Shown piece after piece: positions 24,901 to 36,069 of a stretch of 64,000 nucleotides of DNA. How positions within the stretch are numbered: the stretch's first letter is position 1; each line of letters opens with the position of its first letter. The position numbers and the translations under genes were made by a program. The notes under the pieces are model-generated. The model had not been told where the DNA came from. It did no database searches and worked only from the letters and a program-made list of their open reading frames with translations. The stretch comes from Otis tarda (taxonomy: Eukaryota > Chordata > Aves > Otidiformes > Otididae): assembly GCA_026413225.1 (NCBI GenBank), contig CM048552.1, forward strand, positions 24,417,001 through 24,481,000, read 5' to 3'.

Positions 24901-27900
24901 GAAGTTAAATGTGGATATAGAACAGCCGTAATAAAATGGTAGACTGCAGTGTCTTGGGGAAAAAGAAGCCATTTATATGGTATAATAGGAATGGGTATAA
25001 AGAGTCTACAGGGTGTCACTGAGAGCTCAGACATGGCTTGGCTTGTAGTCATCAACCTTTTCTGTAGTTCAGCTTTCCTCTTGCAATGGGGAAGTGTTTT
25101 GGATACCCTTGTAGCAGTGGAAGGAAGAGTGCCTTGTAGTTTAAGGAACTCTGTATTATCAACATAAAATTCTCTCTTAGAAAATCCAGCAGCCACTTCT
25201 TATAATTCCTTTATTTTATCTTGTTGCATATAAACTCAGCCTATGTGGTCTTCCCTCACTTCTGCATCAGGAGTGCTCCAGAACATGATGCCTTAGATAA
25301 TTAATGGTCCTTATAATTTCCAGCCTCGAGTTGCTCATGGCTGGTTGATTCCCATTCTGTTATATTCACTATCCTTCAAATTCAGCAACTTTTGTATCTC
25401 AAGACAGACTTATTTGTAGAAAGCAACAATATGACTTCTTGATCTTCATCTTACCAGACTGACTGGCCCAGCCTCTCTTTTATATTCACTCACAGAATTT
25501 GGTCTTCATTGACCTTTTCACCCAAGTCACCTTTTCTGATCTTGTTTCTGGTTTTGTTTTCATTACCTTTATCTGGCCAAACAGGTATTAGTAAGCGAGA
25601 GTTCAGAGTCTTATTTCCACTGGCATTGCTCACCCGATTACATCTGCACTGCTTCCCTGGTCAGCCAGAGGCTCTGCTCCTAGACGCCAGGGCCAAGAGC
25701 TGTGGGATGGCAGCCAGGAGAAGAAGTAGGACAGGCCAGGGAAGGCCTGGGAACATTTTGGTAATTGTTAAAGTTCATGAAAGGGGAATGGGCGTCTTGG
25801 AGGGATGGAGAGGAGAACTGATGCAATTAAGCTGAGCATTTCATGAGTTTACTGTTGTTCTCTGTGGCCTCAGTGGACTAATAGCTGGTAAGCTAATGAC
25901 CAAAGGTGTGTGCAGTGTCTTGAAGGAGCATCACGGTGCCCACTAACTTCCCTGTCAATGCTTTAAAGGAGCAACTGTATTAAAAGACCCTCTTGGAACA
26001 ATAATGTCTTCTTTTGAGTGTATGCTGTAGCTGTTAATTGCTTAACAAAGGTTCTCTGCCCAAATAGTATGGAAACAGGATTACTTCACCAGCTCCTCAG
26101 CGGCTGTTCAGTTAGAAACCTGGGGACTTTTCTGATATCATCCAGTAAGAGAAAGATGTAAACTGGTGTCATCTTGAATGTCTAAAGACTGAATGAGACT
26201 CTTCATAGGGACCATATGGAAATAACTCAGACAAGTAAGTGACGATCAAAAACTACTGTGCCTGCCTGGCCCTTGCCTTGCCTCATTTCCTGCCAGGTTG
26301 TTGAAATTAAGACAGCAACAGCACATCAGAAACTCAGCTGTTACGAGAAGAGCATCATTACACTCCACACAGCTTCACATTACTTCAGGATTTGTTAATT
26401 GTCCTTTACCTGCTCCCCATCAAGTGATTTATCTTCGTTCTCTGGTTACTTCAGGTTACAGATAAAAAAGGAAACTTCTCTGGCTTCTTCCACATTTTCA
26501 GCCTAACATTAATTATTAGTATGACTGGTATGAAGAAACACCCCTAAACATGCACAGTGAAAATGCACAGTGCACCTCCCAGTTCTTGCCCACATTAGGT
26601 TTTGAGCAGCATCCTTTGATTTTGCTGGCTGTTATGCTTAGTCTGAAATGTGGGGGAAATTAAGTGGGGTACATAATCAGATCCTTAAACTGCTATACTG
26701 CCTTTAAGCAAGTCAGCTGGAGTGAATCCCCATTTGTTTGCTTGGGAGCGCTTGTTTGTTTTTTGCAAGTTTTTCCATGGCATCACTAACTCCATTAATC
26801 TACAGAAAATAGGAAACCATTGCTTATTCTGGAGGAACACTGGCTTTGTTTAGCTTGTTTCATCAGTGAATCAGCAGGAGAGTTTTCAAAACCGACTTCC
26901 ACTGTTCTTAGTTGTTTCCTCTTGCTCTCTTTCACTGTCTTAAACCTCCAAGTTGTTGGTCAATTAATGTGACAGGAGCCCCGTAGGTTACGTTTGTTCA
27001 TGGTAGACATGTCTTCTTTCATTAGTCCAGCCCTACCAGCTGTGGAGTTTTAATGTCTTAGCTGCTGTCTAACAGCCTGTTTGCCACGAAATGCTAGAGT
27101 GATAAAAGCCTGTGCGTCGGGGGCGAGGAAGAGGCTCGCGTAAGAGTCGAGAGGGAAAATGTTAATGTACAAAACCTCAGATTTTCTTCCCTTTTGCTAA
27201 TTTTTAGTTCAGCCCCTATTCATTCCCAAGTCTCAGTTATTTCCCTGTCTCCTGTAATTGTAGAGAGCTGACTCCTGACTCTTTTGTTATTCATGTTGGA
27301 TGTTCTGGCTAAAGGTTTTGCTGTCACTCTAAGGAATTTGAAGACTGCACACACATTTAAATGTTTTAGAAACAAAGTCGCTAGTCTTGCATTTAAAAAT
27401 CTGACTCTCAGCATTGATACATGAAAATTATCTTTCGTTAGCTAAGTTTAGCACTATTCATTAAGATTTCCTTGTAATTGTAATTTTTCTTTAATTGTTT
27501 TTAATTTTTGCTGTATTTACCAAGCTTTCTTTGAATCTTGTCAGATAGTTTAACTTCCTTAATAGGAAAACCTATTGATTTAAAATGTTTACAGTACTGC
27601 TTTGTCATCATTAAATATTCCTACAAGTTAATTAGTAGAAGATTGCATCTTACTCATCCTATCTTTTAGGAAGCTGCTTCAAAGAATTCCCCAACTAAGC
27701 CAATGCTTGACAATTCTAATCCCAAGTGCCTAATATTTTTCAGTGATATTCAACTTTAGCAATCTGATATGGCCATTAAATATTGAAGGCCAAAATTAAT
27801 GATACATTTATATAATTGTGCATAATTGTACTATCTGTCTTTGCAGAACTTTTTACAAGAGATGCATAAACAGGAATATTTCAAGGTTATGGTGGAAATC

Positions 27901-30298
27901 AGAAAGTATTTTTTAAAATGTACATATGTGAAATTTAAATATATCATTGCACATCAAATTTGGGTAAGCAAAAATTATAGTGAAATGCCTAGTATTACCC
28001 TGGGTTTCCCAGTTAATTGCACAGACGCATGGTTTATTAATGATAAAAGTAAGCATTCTTTACATTTATTAGAAATGTTATTTAACAATTTATTTTCTTT
28101 TACATCAACATGTTTTCAGCGTAACAGAAGCATGCAAACCCAAGAAAATAAACGAATTAGAATGCAACAGGGCACCTAATCTTTCTCTAGTGGAAGTTAA
28201 TGGGAGATCTGTGTTGAATTTGAACCAAAATTGAATTTATTGGAAATACGATTAGGCCAAAATGTCTATAGTCTTCTTGCAAATTTGTTTTTAGGAAATA
28301 TAATTATAAACCGGATAAAATTTTAGGAAATTATGTTTTGTGACAGTGCAAGATTTCTATTCATGCATAGAATGATGGTTATTAAAGCTGGAGAATATAT
28401 GCATTGCTCTGTACTTGCTCCATACAATATATAATTGAGAGCTCTGTTCAATCCATCTTTAAATCATTTAAACAATGAAACTTCTGCCATTTCTCCTCGC
28501 CTTCAGTACAAGCTCCCACAGGATGTTTCATATGCAGTTAAGCCTAGGTTTTCCTGTATTTTTTTTTCTAAATGAAATGTTGAAGATATATTATTAAAGC
28601 CTAACTATTATAGTCAAGATAGTTTTTGCACAGGCTCTGAAAGTGTGAAGATTTCAGATAGTCTCTTTGAATTCACAGTAAAGGATGAGTTTCTGTGCTC
28701 ATACCCTGTCAAAACTTCACTTAAGAGCCTAAGTCCCCAAAACCAGTTGTTGGATCCTACTCCATTCAGTAGATGCCTGATCTGCAGGGTTCTTAAATTT
28801 TGTAGATGTGGAAGATTTTGATGTTATGATCCCCTGCCTGCTTGATGAACATGTAACGTGGTCATAAGTTAATACTTCTACTGAAGGAAGACTCTCCCAC
28901 CTCTTCCCTTTTGACTTACATTCCAATCCCTGTGGTAGAACTGATCTTTCTGAAGAACACCCTGTAGGAGGGGAGGAAGTGAGTTAGTTTTGCATATTGG
29001 TTAGTTCCCCAAATTTTTCCATGTAGTGTTGCACAGAGGCTTGCATGGGCCTTCAGGAGAGGATGACACACAGTGTCTCCTACAGGGATACCCCTAAACA
29101 AGGTTTTCCTTTGCCTCTGTCAGTCAAGGGCCTAGACTTGACTGTTGTTTCAGAGTACAAATTGAGCTCTCTATAACTATGAAGAAGTATAAACCTCTTC
29201 CAGAGAACAGCTCAATGGTAAAAGCCTTCATCCAATGTACAAAAAATTAATTCCCTCTTCAGCCTGAGCAAGTTCAGGCCTTTATCTTCCATCTCTAGGA
29301 AGGTTACCATCAACAGGGGACCAGGGGACTTTTGAGAAAGATGAAGTTTTCCCACTCTCCAGTAAATAATGGACTGTATACTTGTAGCTGTACTTTTTCT
29401 TTTTTTCTTTTTTTCTTTTTTTTTTTTTTTCCCCCAGACAGCACCTGTATTAACCTGCATCCCCTTTTCTCCTTCCTAGGTAGCCTCTCTCGGAGTCACC
29501 ACATTCACTCTATGCGCCCTCTGCATCGATCGATTTCGTGCTGCCACCAATGTGCAGATGTATTATGAGATGATCGAAAACTGCACCTCAACGACAGCCA
29601 AGCTGGCTGTCATCTGGGTGGGCGCGCTGCTGCTGGCCCTGCCGGAGGCCGTGCTGCGCCAGCTGGCCAAGGAGGACCCCGAGTACAGCGGCAGCCCACC
29701 CGGGGAGCGGTGCGTGGTGAAGATATCCACCGCGCTACCTGACACCATCTACGTGTTAGCTCTCACTTACGATGGGGCAAGACTCTGGTGGTACTTTGGC
29801 TGCTATTTTTGTTTGCCTACCCTTTTCACTATTACCTGCTCCCTGGTAACGGCGAGGAAAATCAGGAGGGCGGAAAAGGCTTGCACAAGAGGAAACAAGC
29901 GACAAATTCAGCTGGAAAGTCAGATGAACTGCACGGTGGTAGCTTTGACCATTTTATATGGGTTTTGCATCATTCCTGAAAACATTTGCAACATTGTGAC
30001 TGCCTACATGTCCACAGGGGTCTCTCGGCAGACTATGGACCTCCTCCATCTTATTAGTCAATTCCTTTTGTTCTTTAAGTCCTGTGTTACCCCGGTTCTC
30101 CTTTTCTGCCTTTGTAAACCTTTCAGCCGGGCCTTTATGGAGTGTTGTTGTTGCTGCTGTGATGAATGCATCCAGAAGTCTTCAACAGTGACAAGTGATG
30201 ACAATGACAATGAGTACACCACAGAACTGGAGCTCTCCCCTTTCAGTACCATCCGTCGCGAAATGTCCACTTTTGCCTCTGTGGGGACTCACTGTTAA
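18228..30298 (+). CDS. GPR37: GPR37, parkin-associated endothelin-receptor-like orphan GPCR (two coding exons: 18228-18914 and 29480-30298)
   Basis: This is a rhodopsin-class receptor of plasma membrane and ER, mainly of brain (oligodendrocytes, neurons). The family is known as a parkin substrate; prosaposin peptides are reported but disputed ligands. Exon 1 (229 codons, ends in Glu, donor gag|gtaatg) joins exon 2 (272 codons plus stop, acceptor ccttcctag|gta) in phase 0 to give 501 residues. Visible features are a signal peptide (about 1-24), a low-complexity ectodomain, N-glycosylation sequons at N113 and N127, TM1 from about 149 with N166 (GN, position 1.50), TM2 with D195 (2.50), and the likely disulfide pair C222-C307. 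TM3 ends in D246-R247-F248 and TM7 has T433-P434 in place of NPxxY, both usual for GPR37. The tail has six consecutive Cys (451-456), then C459, and ends GTHC. Human GPR37 has 613 residues, and the shortfall lies in the ectodomain. The start was chosen because it opens directly into a signal peptide. Assignment over paralogue GPR37L1 rests on near identity of the core and tail to GPR37. Confidence 0.96.
18915..29479 (+). other. GPR37: GPR37 intron 1 (phase 0, GT-AG)
   Basis: This 10,565-bp intron splits the receptor between ECL1/start of TM3 and the rest of TM3, as expected for the two-exon GPR37 gene. The first about 300 bp continue the CpG island; the remainder is AT-rich. I see no recognisable CR1, LTR or exon inside it, only short simple repeats such as an AAAC/AAAG-rich run near 19750-19783, T-runs near 20270 and A-runs near 24268-24293. 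This lack of young repeats contrasts with the flanks. Confidence 0.9.
29396..29436. repeat. T/C-rich homopolymeric tract before the GPR37 exon 2 acceptor
   Basis: TTTC-type runs merge into a pure T run and then CCCCC, ending in an AG at 29437-29439. This tract lies about 40 bp before the real acceptor and looks length-unstable. The AG right after it is a decoy acceptor that would insert extra sequence if used. Confidence 0.75.
29480..30298 (+). other. GPR37: GPR37 coding exon 2: TM3-TM7 and cytoplasmic tail
   Basis: The acceptor AG is at 29478-29479 after a pyrimidine-rich stretch, and a long T/C tract (about 29396-29436) lies further upstream. The exon begins [19 protein letters not shown], completing TM3. 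It then covers TM4 (about 269-288), ECL2 with C307, TM5 (about 331-353), a short basic third loop, TM6 (about 380-402) and TM7 (about 418-440). The tail holds the CCCCCC cluster, probably palmitoylated, an acidic Ser/Thr/Asp/Glu-rich stretch (468-480) and the C-terminal GTHC, which in mammals binds PDZ proteins such as syntenin. The stop TAA is at 30296-30298. No frameshift or internal stop is seen. Confidence 0.96.
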
Positions 30299-30800
30299 TT
30301 GACCTTGGGACTTTATTTCCTGTATCTTTTTCCTTTTTCTATTATTTTTGTTTTAATTTTTACTTCATATTTTACTTCTTGAAGCAAAATGGAAGGGAAA
30401 AATAGGTTATTGAAAACTACTCTGGAAAACAATCTGCATATTAACAGTCGTGTTCTGGAAAATAATTCGTTTGGTTATTAAAATGAAAGAAAGGGAGAGA
30501 AGGAGAGCCAGCACTCAGTTTTAAATCATGATATTTTGTATGGCGCTAGGATTTTATTGTTTGGGGAGGAGAATCCATATCAATCCACTTTTATTTAATT
30601 CCATAGAATTTTTTTGATAATCACTGTAAAATGATTATATAGACATTGTGGGTTTTGCAAGATGTTTCATGTAAAAGATATGTTGGAAAGTATTTGAAGG
30701 TAGTTTTAATCCAATTACTGTACTCTATTGTGAGAGGACTTGGACTTCAAAAATTTTATAAAGTAGCATAACAATAAATGAGGTTTTATTCTTTAACTTC
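30299..30800 (+). other. GPR37: GPR37 3' UTR (minimum extent)
   Basis: AT-rich sequence follows the TAA stop without further coding potential. The first canonical AATAAA is at 30773-30778, giving a UTR of about 0.5 kb. Further AATAAA motifs occur at 31286-31291 and 32349-32354 and could mark longer isoforms. The true end cannot be fixed from sequence alone. Confidence 0.6.
30773..30778 (+). terminator. GPR37: Candidate GPR37 poly(A) signal AATAAA
   Basis: This is the first canonical AATAAA after the stop codon, and a T-rich stretch (gaggttttattctttaact) follows within 25 bp, as expected for a downstream element. Confidence 0.5.
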
Positions 30801-33439
30801 GTTGTCAATCTGCATTTAATGATGACACCTATAAATAGTATTAAATTCCTTTAATAAGTAAAAAAATCTTTGCTTTGCATAAAATAATTTAAATAGCCAT
30901 ATTTAATTTACGATTCATGTACTTACCCTTGGAGACTATAATTACAGTGTTTAAGAAAGATGGTTATAATGGTATTAGATTTACATGAGTGGTTTTTCTA
31001 ATGTTTATTACAAAGGTTTAATGTGCCTCATTGAAAATTTCCTTCTTAACCTGCAAGTATACAAAACCTGAGTTATTTTGTACTTTGTACGAAGAAAGAT
31101 TTGCTTTCTCACTAAACTTTGTCTCGTGTGGTTTCAAAATCTAGTTTCTTTCCAATTTGGTGTTGGTTTTACATTGAGATTCTGTCCTCAGTCTCTGTAT
31201 ATATATATAGCTCCTGTAGCTCGTCCTGGCTTCAGTGAGAGTCCCGTTGCAAAGGAAGACATTCTTTTGCCAGAGGTTTGCTGACAATAAATATGAGGGA
31301 CTGAAACATGTGGAGAGTGAATTCCTTCTTTTTTTAAAAGATATAAACACACTTGGACGCTTGGGGCTTGACCCAGAGCCCATTGCAGTCAATGGAAAGA
31401 TTTCCATGAATTTCAGAGGGCTTTAGATCAGGCTGGCATCTCCTATTTATTCTAGGATATGTAGCATGAATATTAATCACAGGGGCTCTGTATACCAATT
31501 ATAAATCATGCTGCTCTCACAGAGACTGCTATTCACTGGCAGCTCAAAGCTCTGAAGCTGGTTTTGAGAATCACAGTATGTTTTGCTGATGGCTTCTTGC
31601 ACAGTTGTTAAAATAAGGGTATGTCAACACAGCCAGCAACAGTGCAATATAGTAAAATCTGAAGTTGTTACAAGCAAGCCAGACTGGAGACTGGAAAAGG
31701 CTTATCTGTACCAGCAGAGCTTCCTTGCCCCACTTCTTGGCGGAGGTAGACAGACTGTTCTTGGCAGGCGAGCTGGCTCCATTTACACTGGGCAGCGGGC
31801 TGAAGTGTAGACACATGCAAAGGAACTGAATCCGTTATAACTAGCTCATATTTTAATGCTAATTAAATAAATAAAATAATTGCAATTGTATATGCAGAAA
31901 TAAAATCACATGCATTTGTCCTTTGAAATTAACAGTTGCTGTAACTGGTGTAGTCTTACTTCCCGATACCTGCTTCTCGATACAATAATGAACTTGCTTC
32001 TTGCTGTAACTTCTGTAAAGGAGCCTATTTTTTTTTACCTGTATATACTGGTTTTAATATATTTAACCTTTGTATCTGCTTGGGTAAGCAGTATTTCTTC
32101 TTTTTCTTCACCATTTTAGCCTATGACAATTTCAACTGAAAAGCAGCTTGAATCAGAATATAGATGCACTTGAGTCCTTTTTCTAATTTTTGAATAAGAC
32201 ATTAGGCCCTAGCAAATTAATCAGCTTTGAGCACAGGCCTAAATCTAAATATTTGTTTCTGCTTAGGACTTACTAAAGTGCCCAAGTTCTTAAAATCCTT
32301 TTGGAAGATTGTCACTCACTTCTGAAGACGGGGGAATGGTCCTTTCTTAATAAACTCTGCATTGACTTCACATTGCTTGATTACATTCAATAAACTATGG
32401 AACGTGTTAAAGAGAAAAGATAAAACCAAAATCTCCTCACTCTGGTGCCTCTGTCTCCTCAAACACATATTCCCATCTCTGCATTTTGATTTGTTCTATT
32501 CCCCTTTTTTAGGTGCCAGTATTGATAAAGAATGGGAATAAAACCTCCCCTTTTGTTCCTACTGGGGGAAAAAAATATCAGCAGAAAAGATATTTGAAAA
32601 GTCGTTGGAGAAGGCAGAATTTGAAGATCAGTAACGCTATGTTTGGAAGTAACCCTCCTGCTTGTGTCGTGGGGCCTTCTCCAGCCTTGTATTCAACAGG
32701 GCTTCTTCATATCCAGTGTAACCTTGCCTTCTCTGCTGCTGAAAGACCATTTTTCACAGCTATTTCTCCCCCTCTGCCTTGGACCTCCATAGCAATTGGA
32801 CATGCAGGACACCCTTTTATTCTAATTTGTTCTCTAAATTGGTTAAACTGATCCCACATTAGCAGGTTTGTATTGTTGCAGCACGAATACAGTGATTCAT
32901 GCTGGTGTGGCTTGTTAGTGCACTTAAGTGTCATGACAAATGTTTCCTTTTGTTAAAGACAGAGTGCTACATTGCCTTTCTTCCTACTTCTGGAACTGAT
33001 GCTCTGAACTCTTGACATTTTCCTGGTGTTTGCTTTTCTTGCCTTCTTTAATATTCCTAGAAGCCATTTCTGTCTGTTTTGAATCCACTTGTACAAAACA
33101 TGTGTCTGTTAACATGATGGCATTTAATAGATTGATGAATGAATATTTGAAAATGTTTATGGCAAGGATTTAATTTTTTTACATGAAATAGAGGAATGTG
33201 CAAAAGATGGTGATGGAAGCATGATGGAATGGAAAATCAGATAGTGAGATAGGAAAGCTTTGTACATCCCAGATCTGTAAACCTTTAATACATTAACACC
33301 TATCCTCCCAGCCCCGGTTCCATTAAGAGAATAAAGCGATAAAACTTTAGTGCGAGTTCCAGTATCTCTGATGAGATCATGTTTCATCAACTGATCTTTG
33401 TGTAGGCCAATGTATAAATAGTAAAATATTGAAAAGTGT
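30801..33439. other. Downstream flank of GPR37, nothing recognised
   Basis: AT-rich sequence with several AATAAA motifs and a short TA run near 31196-31208. It may include longer 3' UTR isoforms. No interspersed repeat or gene is recognised. Confidence 0.5.
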
Positions 33440-34086
33440 TACTCATTCAATGCGCCCTTGCGGCCCAGAAGGCCAACCGCATCCTGGGCTGCATCAAGAG
33501 GAGCGTGGCCAGGAGGTCGAGGGAGGTGATTCTGCGCCTCTACTCCGCCCTGGTGAGACCCCACCTGGAGTACTGCGTCCAGTTCTGGAGTCCCCAACAC
33601 AAGAAGGACATGGACCAGTTGGAAAGGGTCCAGAGGAGGGCCACAAAGATGATCAGAGGGCTGGAGCACCTCTCCTATGAGGACAGGCTGGGAGAGTTGG
33701 GGCTGTTCAGCCTGGAGAAGAGGAGGCTCTGGGGAGACCTGATAGCGGTCTTCCAATACCTCAAGGGGGCCTACAGGAAAGATGGGGAGAAGCTGTTCAG
33801 TAGGGCCTGTTGTGATAGGACAAGGGGTAATGGGTTTAAATTAGAAGGAGGTAGGTTTAGATTAGATATTAGAAAAAAAATTTTTACAATGAGAGTTGTA
33901 GAGCACTGGAACAGGTTGCCCAGAGAGGTGGTGGATGCCCCATCCCTGGAAATGTTCAAGGCCAGACTGGATGAGCCTCTGAGCAACCTGATCTAGTCAG
34001 GGATGTCCCTGCTTCTTGCAGGGGGGTTGGACTAGATGACCTTTGAAGGTCCCTTCCAACTCTAACCATTCTATGATTCTATGATT
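33440..34086 (+). mobile_element. CR1 LINE, 5'-truncated, with an unbroken ORF2 C-terminal frame
   Basis: The copy begins within ORF2 (gcggcccagaaggccaaccg) and runs to the ATTCTATGATTCTATGAT terminus. Its frame is open from about 33436 to 33996 and encodes the classic CR1 ORF2 C-terminal region: [20 protein letters not shown], then [58 protein letters not shown] and [20 protein letters not shown]. No frameshift is seen over about 550 bp, which suggests a relatively young insertion. The reverse-transcriptase and endonuclease parts are absent, so it cannot move by itself. Confidence 0.95.
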
Positions 34087-35936
34087 TAGAAAAAAATATA
34101 TTTTACCCCTTGTGAGATAAATTCCTACATCCATCTTGAAATAACTCCTGCCTTTAAATGACGTTAGTGACTTGCCCAGTTTCTGTTCTGTTGTTGGCAC
34201 CCAGGTGTAAACCTCCACAGCTGCCGCTCCAGCAGCTCTGGGAATGGCTCCTAAAGATAATGTAGAGGTTTCCAAGCATGTTGTGCTACATCTCTTCATA
34301 AGAAATTGTATGACATTAGGCTACATGGTGAGACTGTCATATAGTGCTCGTGGCACTCAGAGGCAAACTAGATTCTATGAAATGTGAATTGCTATGGAAA
34401 TTCTGAGTAGCTTCTACAAATTCATTAAACAACCAAAGTATTCAAAAGCTCTCAGGATCTGTGAGCCATTGTTTTAGGCACTACACAAATACATGCAACT
34501 TGCCCTACGGGCGCCTAACTGCTGTTGACGTTCTCAAATACATCACTGAGCTGCTTCTGGGCTTTTTTTTTTTGCCAGCTGATATTAAGAAAACTCCCAA
34601 AACACTTATATCATCCTCTTGTACTTTTGGAATTAAGACTAAAGACAAAATCTCCTCAAAACAAGTCTGCCTCTTTAGCTGGTCTTGTGTGTGTATGGAG
34701 AGCACATCTAAGGTGGCTGCAGACTGCCAGTAGATACAGGCTTAGCACAGCAGCATCAGTATTCACATGTTTGTGCATGTTCTGATGAATAAAAAAAAAT
34801 TAAGTTCTGTTACTTCTATTATGGAAGAGCTAGATTCAAAGTCCTACTCTGCTTAATTTATAGCTGATATTTGAATTTAGTGGTTGAAACATCCCATCAG
34901 AAAGGCATAACTACTGTAGTAATAGATATGCTGTCGGAAAGGTTTTTACCTCTCCTGTTGGAATTGTTCCAAATTTTTGATAATTAAACCAACACCGCTG
35001 ACCTAAGCCACTGTGCTGTAGAAACAATCTCTTTTGTTGACTCTGTGGTCCAGGTAATGTTTCTCAAGGGAACAGCTGCTGTCAGAGAAGTAGAGAAACT
35101 GTGATTCAAGAGTAGCCGGCAGGTTGGCTGGTAAAGTGTTCAGGTGAGAAATTAACAGTTTTGAAATGCCTGCACTTCTGGCATTTGAACCCAAGCCTAG
35201 TTTGGAATACACGTGCTACCCATGGCCTTATTGGTTCTCCTGTGGTAGAAAGTTGTGGATTTTTGTGTCTCCTGGATGGGGAACTCCCCACCTACCTGAG
35301 CAAATTGTCCATTTCAGGTGACTAATGGGAGAGTAGTCACAGTGGGTGAGCTTAAGCAGAAGGAAATCTGATGCCTTTTTCCCTTTTTCATCTACATTTC
35401 TCTCTGGTCCAGCTCTTTCTTCTTTCTTCTCCACCTGTTGGTTTCTGAGGGTCTTTCTTCAGACAAGGATATTTTGCAGGCAGTGTGGCAGCACTCCTGA
35501 AAGTTAAGCAGGGCACCTCTGGGCAGATAGCCACATACACACCTTTGAGACTCTAGGCTGCAATCCCTCTGCCTCAGGAAGATTGCAGCACACACGGATA
35601 AGGTTTTGTATTATCTTTATTCTGGAAGGGAGCACCTATGAAGTGAACTGCCTACAGGAAGCTGGCTCACCTCAGCTCCATAAGAACCTAGACCTAACTA
35701 TTTGCCTAGATTACAAAGGAAAACTGGGACCTTGAAGTAGATCTTCCATGCCTTGCGTTCTTATGTCTTCATCCTGAGAATATCCTTCTTTTGCATACTG
35801 GAAATATACTAAGTGACAAATAAAGTCCATTTTCCTAATAGCACTGAGTGATGTGACTAGGAGTAGTTATACAAGGCATTTTGTGTGATAATGCCTTTTT
35901 CTTTTTCTCTTTTTCTGCTTTCCAATCTTTATTTTT
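34087..35936. other. Intergenic, nothing recognised
   Basis: Unique-looking AT-rich sequence between two CR1 copies. Confidence 0.5.
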
Positions 35937-36069
35937 CATAGAACCATAGAATTGTTTAGGTTGGAAAAGACATTTGAGATCATCGAGTCCAACTGTAAGC
36001 CTAACACTGCCAATTCCGCAACTAAACCATGTCCCTAAGCAGCACATCTTTTCCTTGAAAAGCTCAGCC
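35937..36069 (-). mobile_element. CR1 3'-end fragment, reverse orientation
   Basis: Read on +, it starts with the reverse complement of the CR1 terminus (tcatagaaccatagaattg) and continues with taggttggaaaagacatttg, gatcatcgagtccaac and aaaccatgtccctaagcagc. These are hallmark CR1 3' UTR words on the minus strand. It keeps only about 130 bp. Confidence 0.85.

Noticed and set aside
27826..28179. 117-codon open frame in the GPR37 intron
   Set aside because: AT-rich codons, no domain, no promoter or splice context; compatible with chance.
33429..33996. Overlapping open frames on both strands as protein genes
   Set aside because: They are CR1 ORF2 sequence and its shadows.
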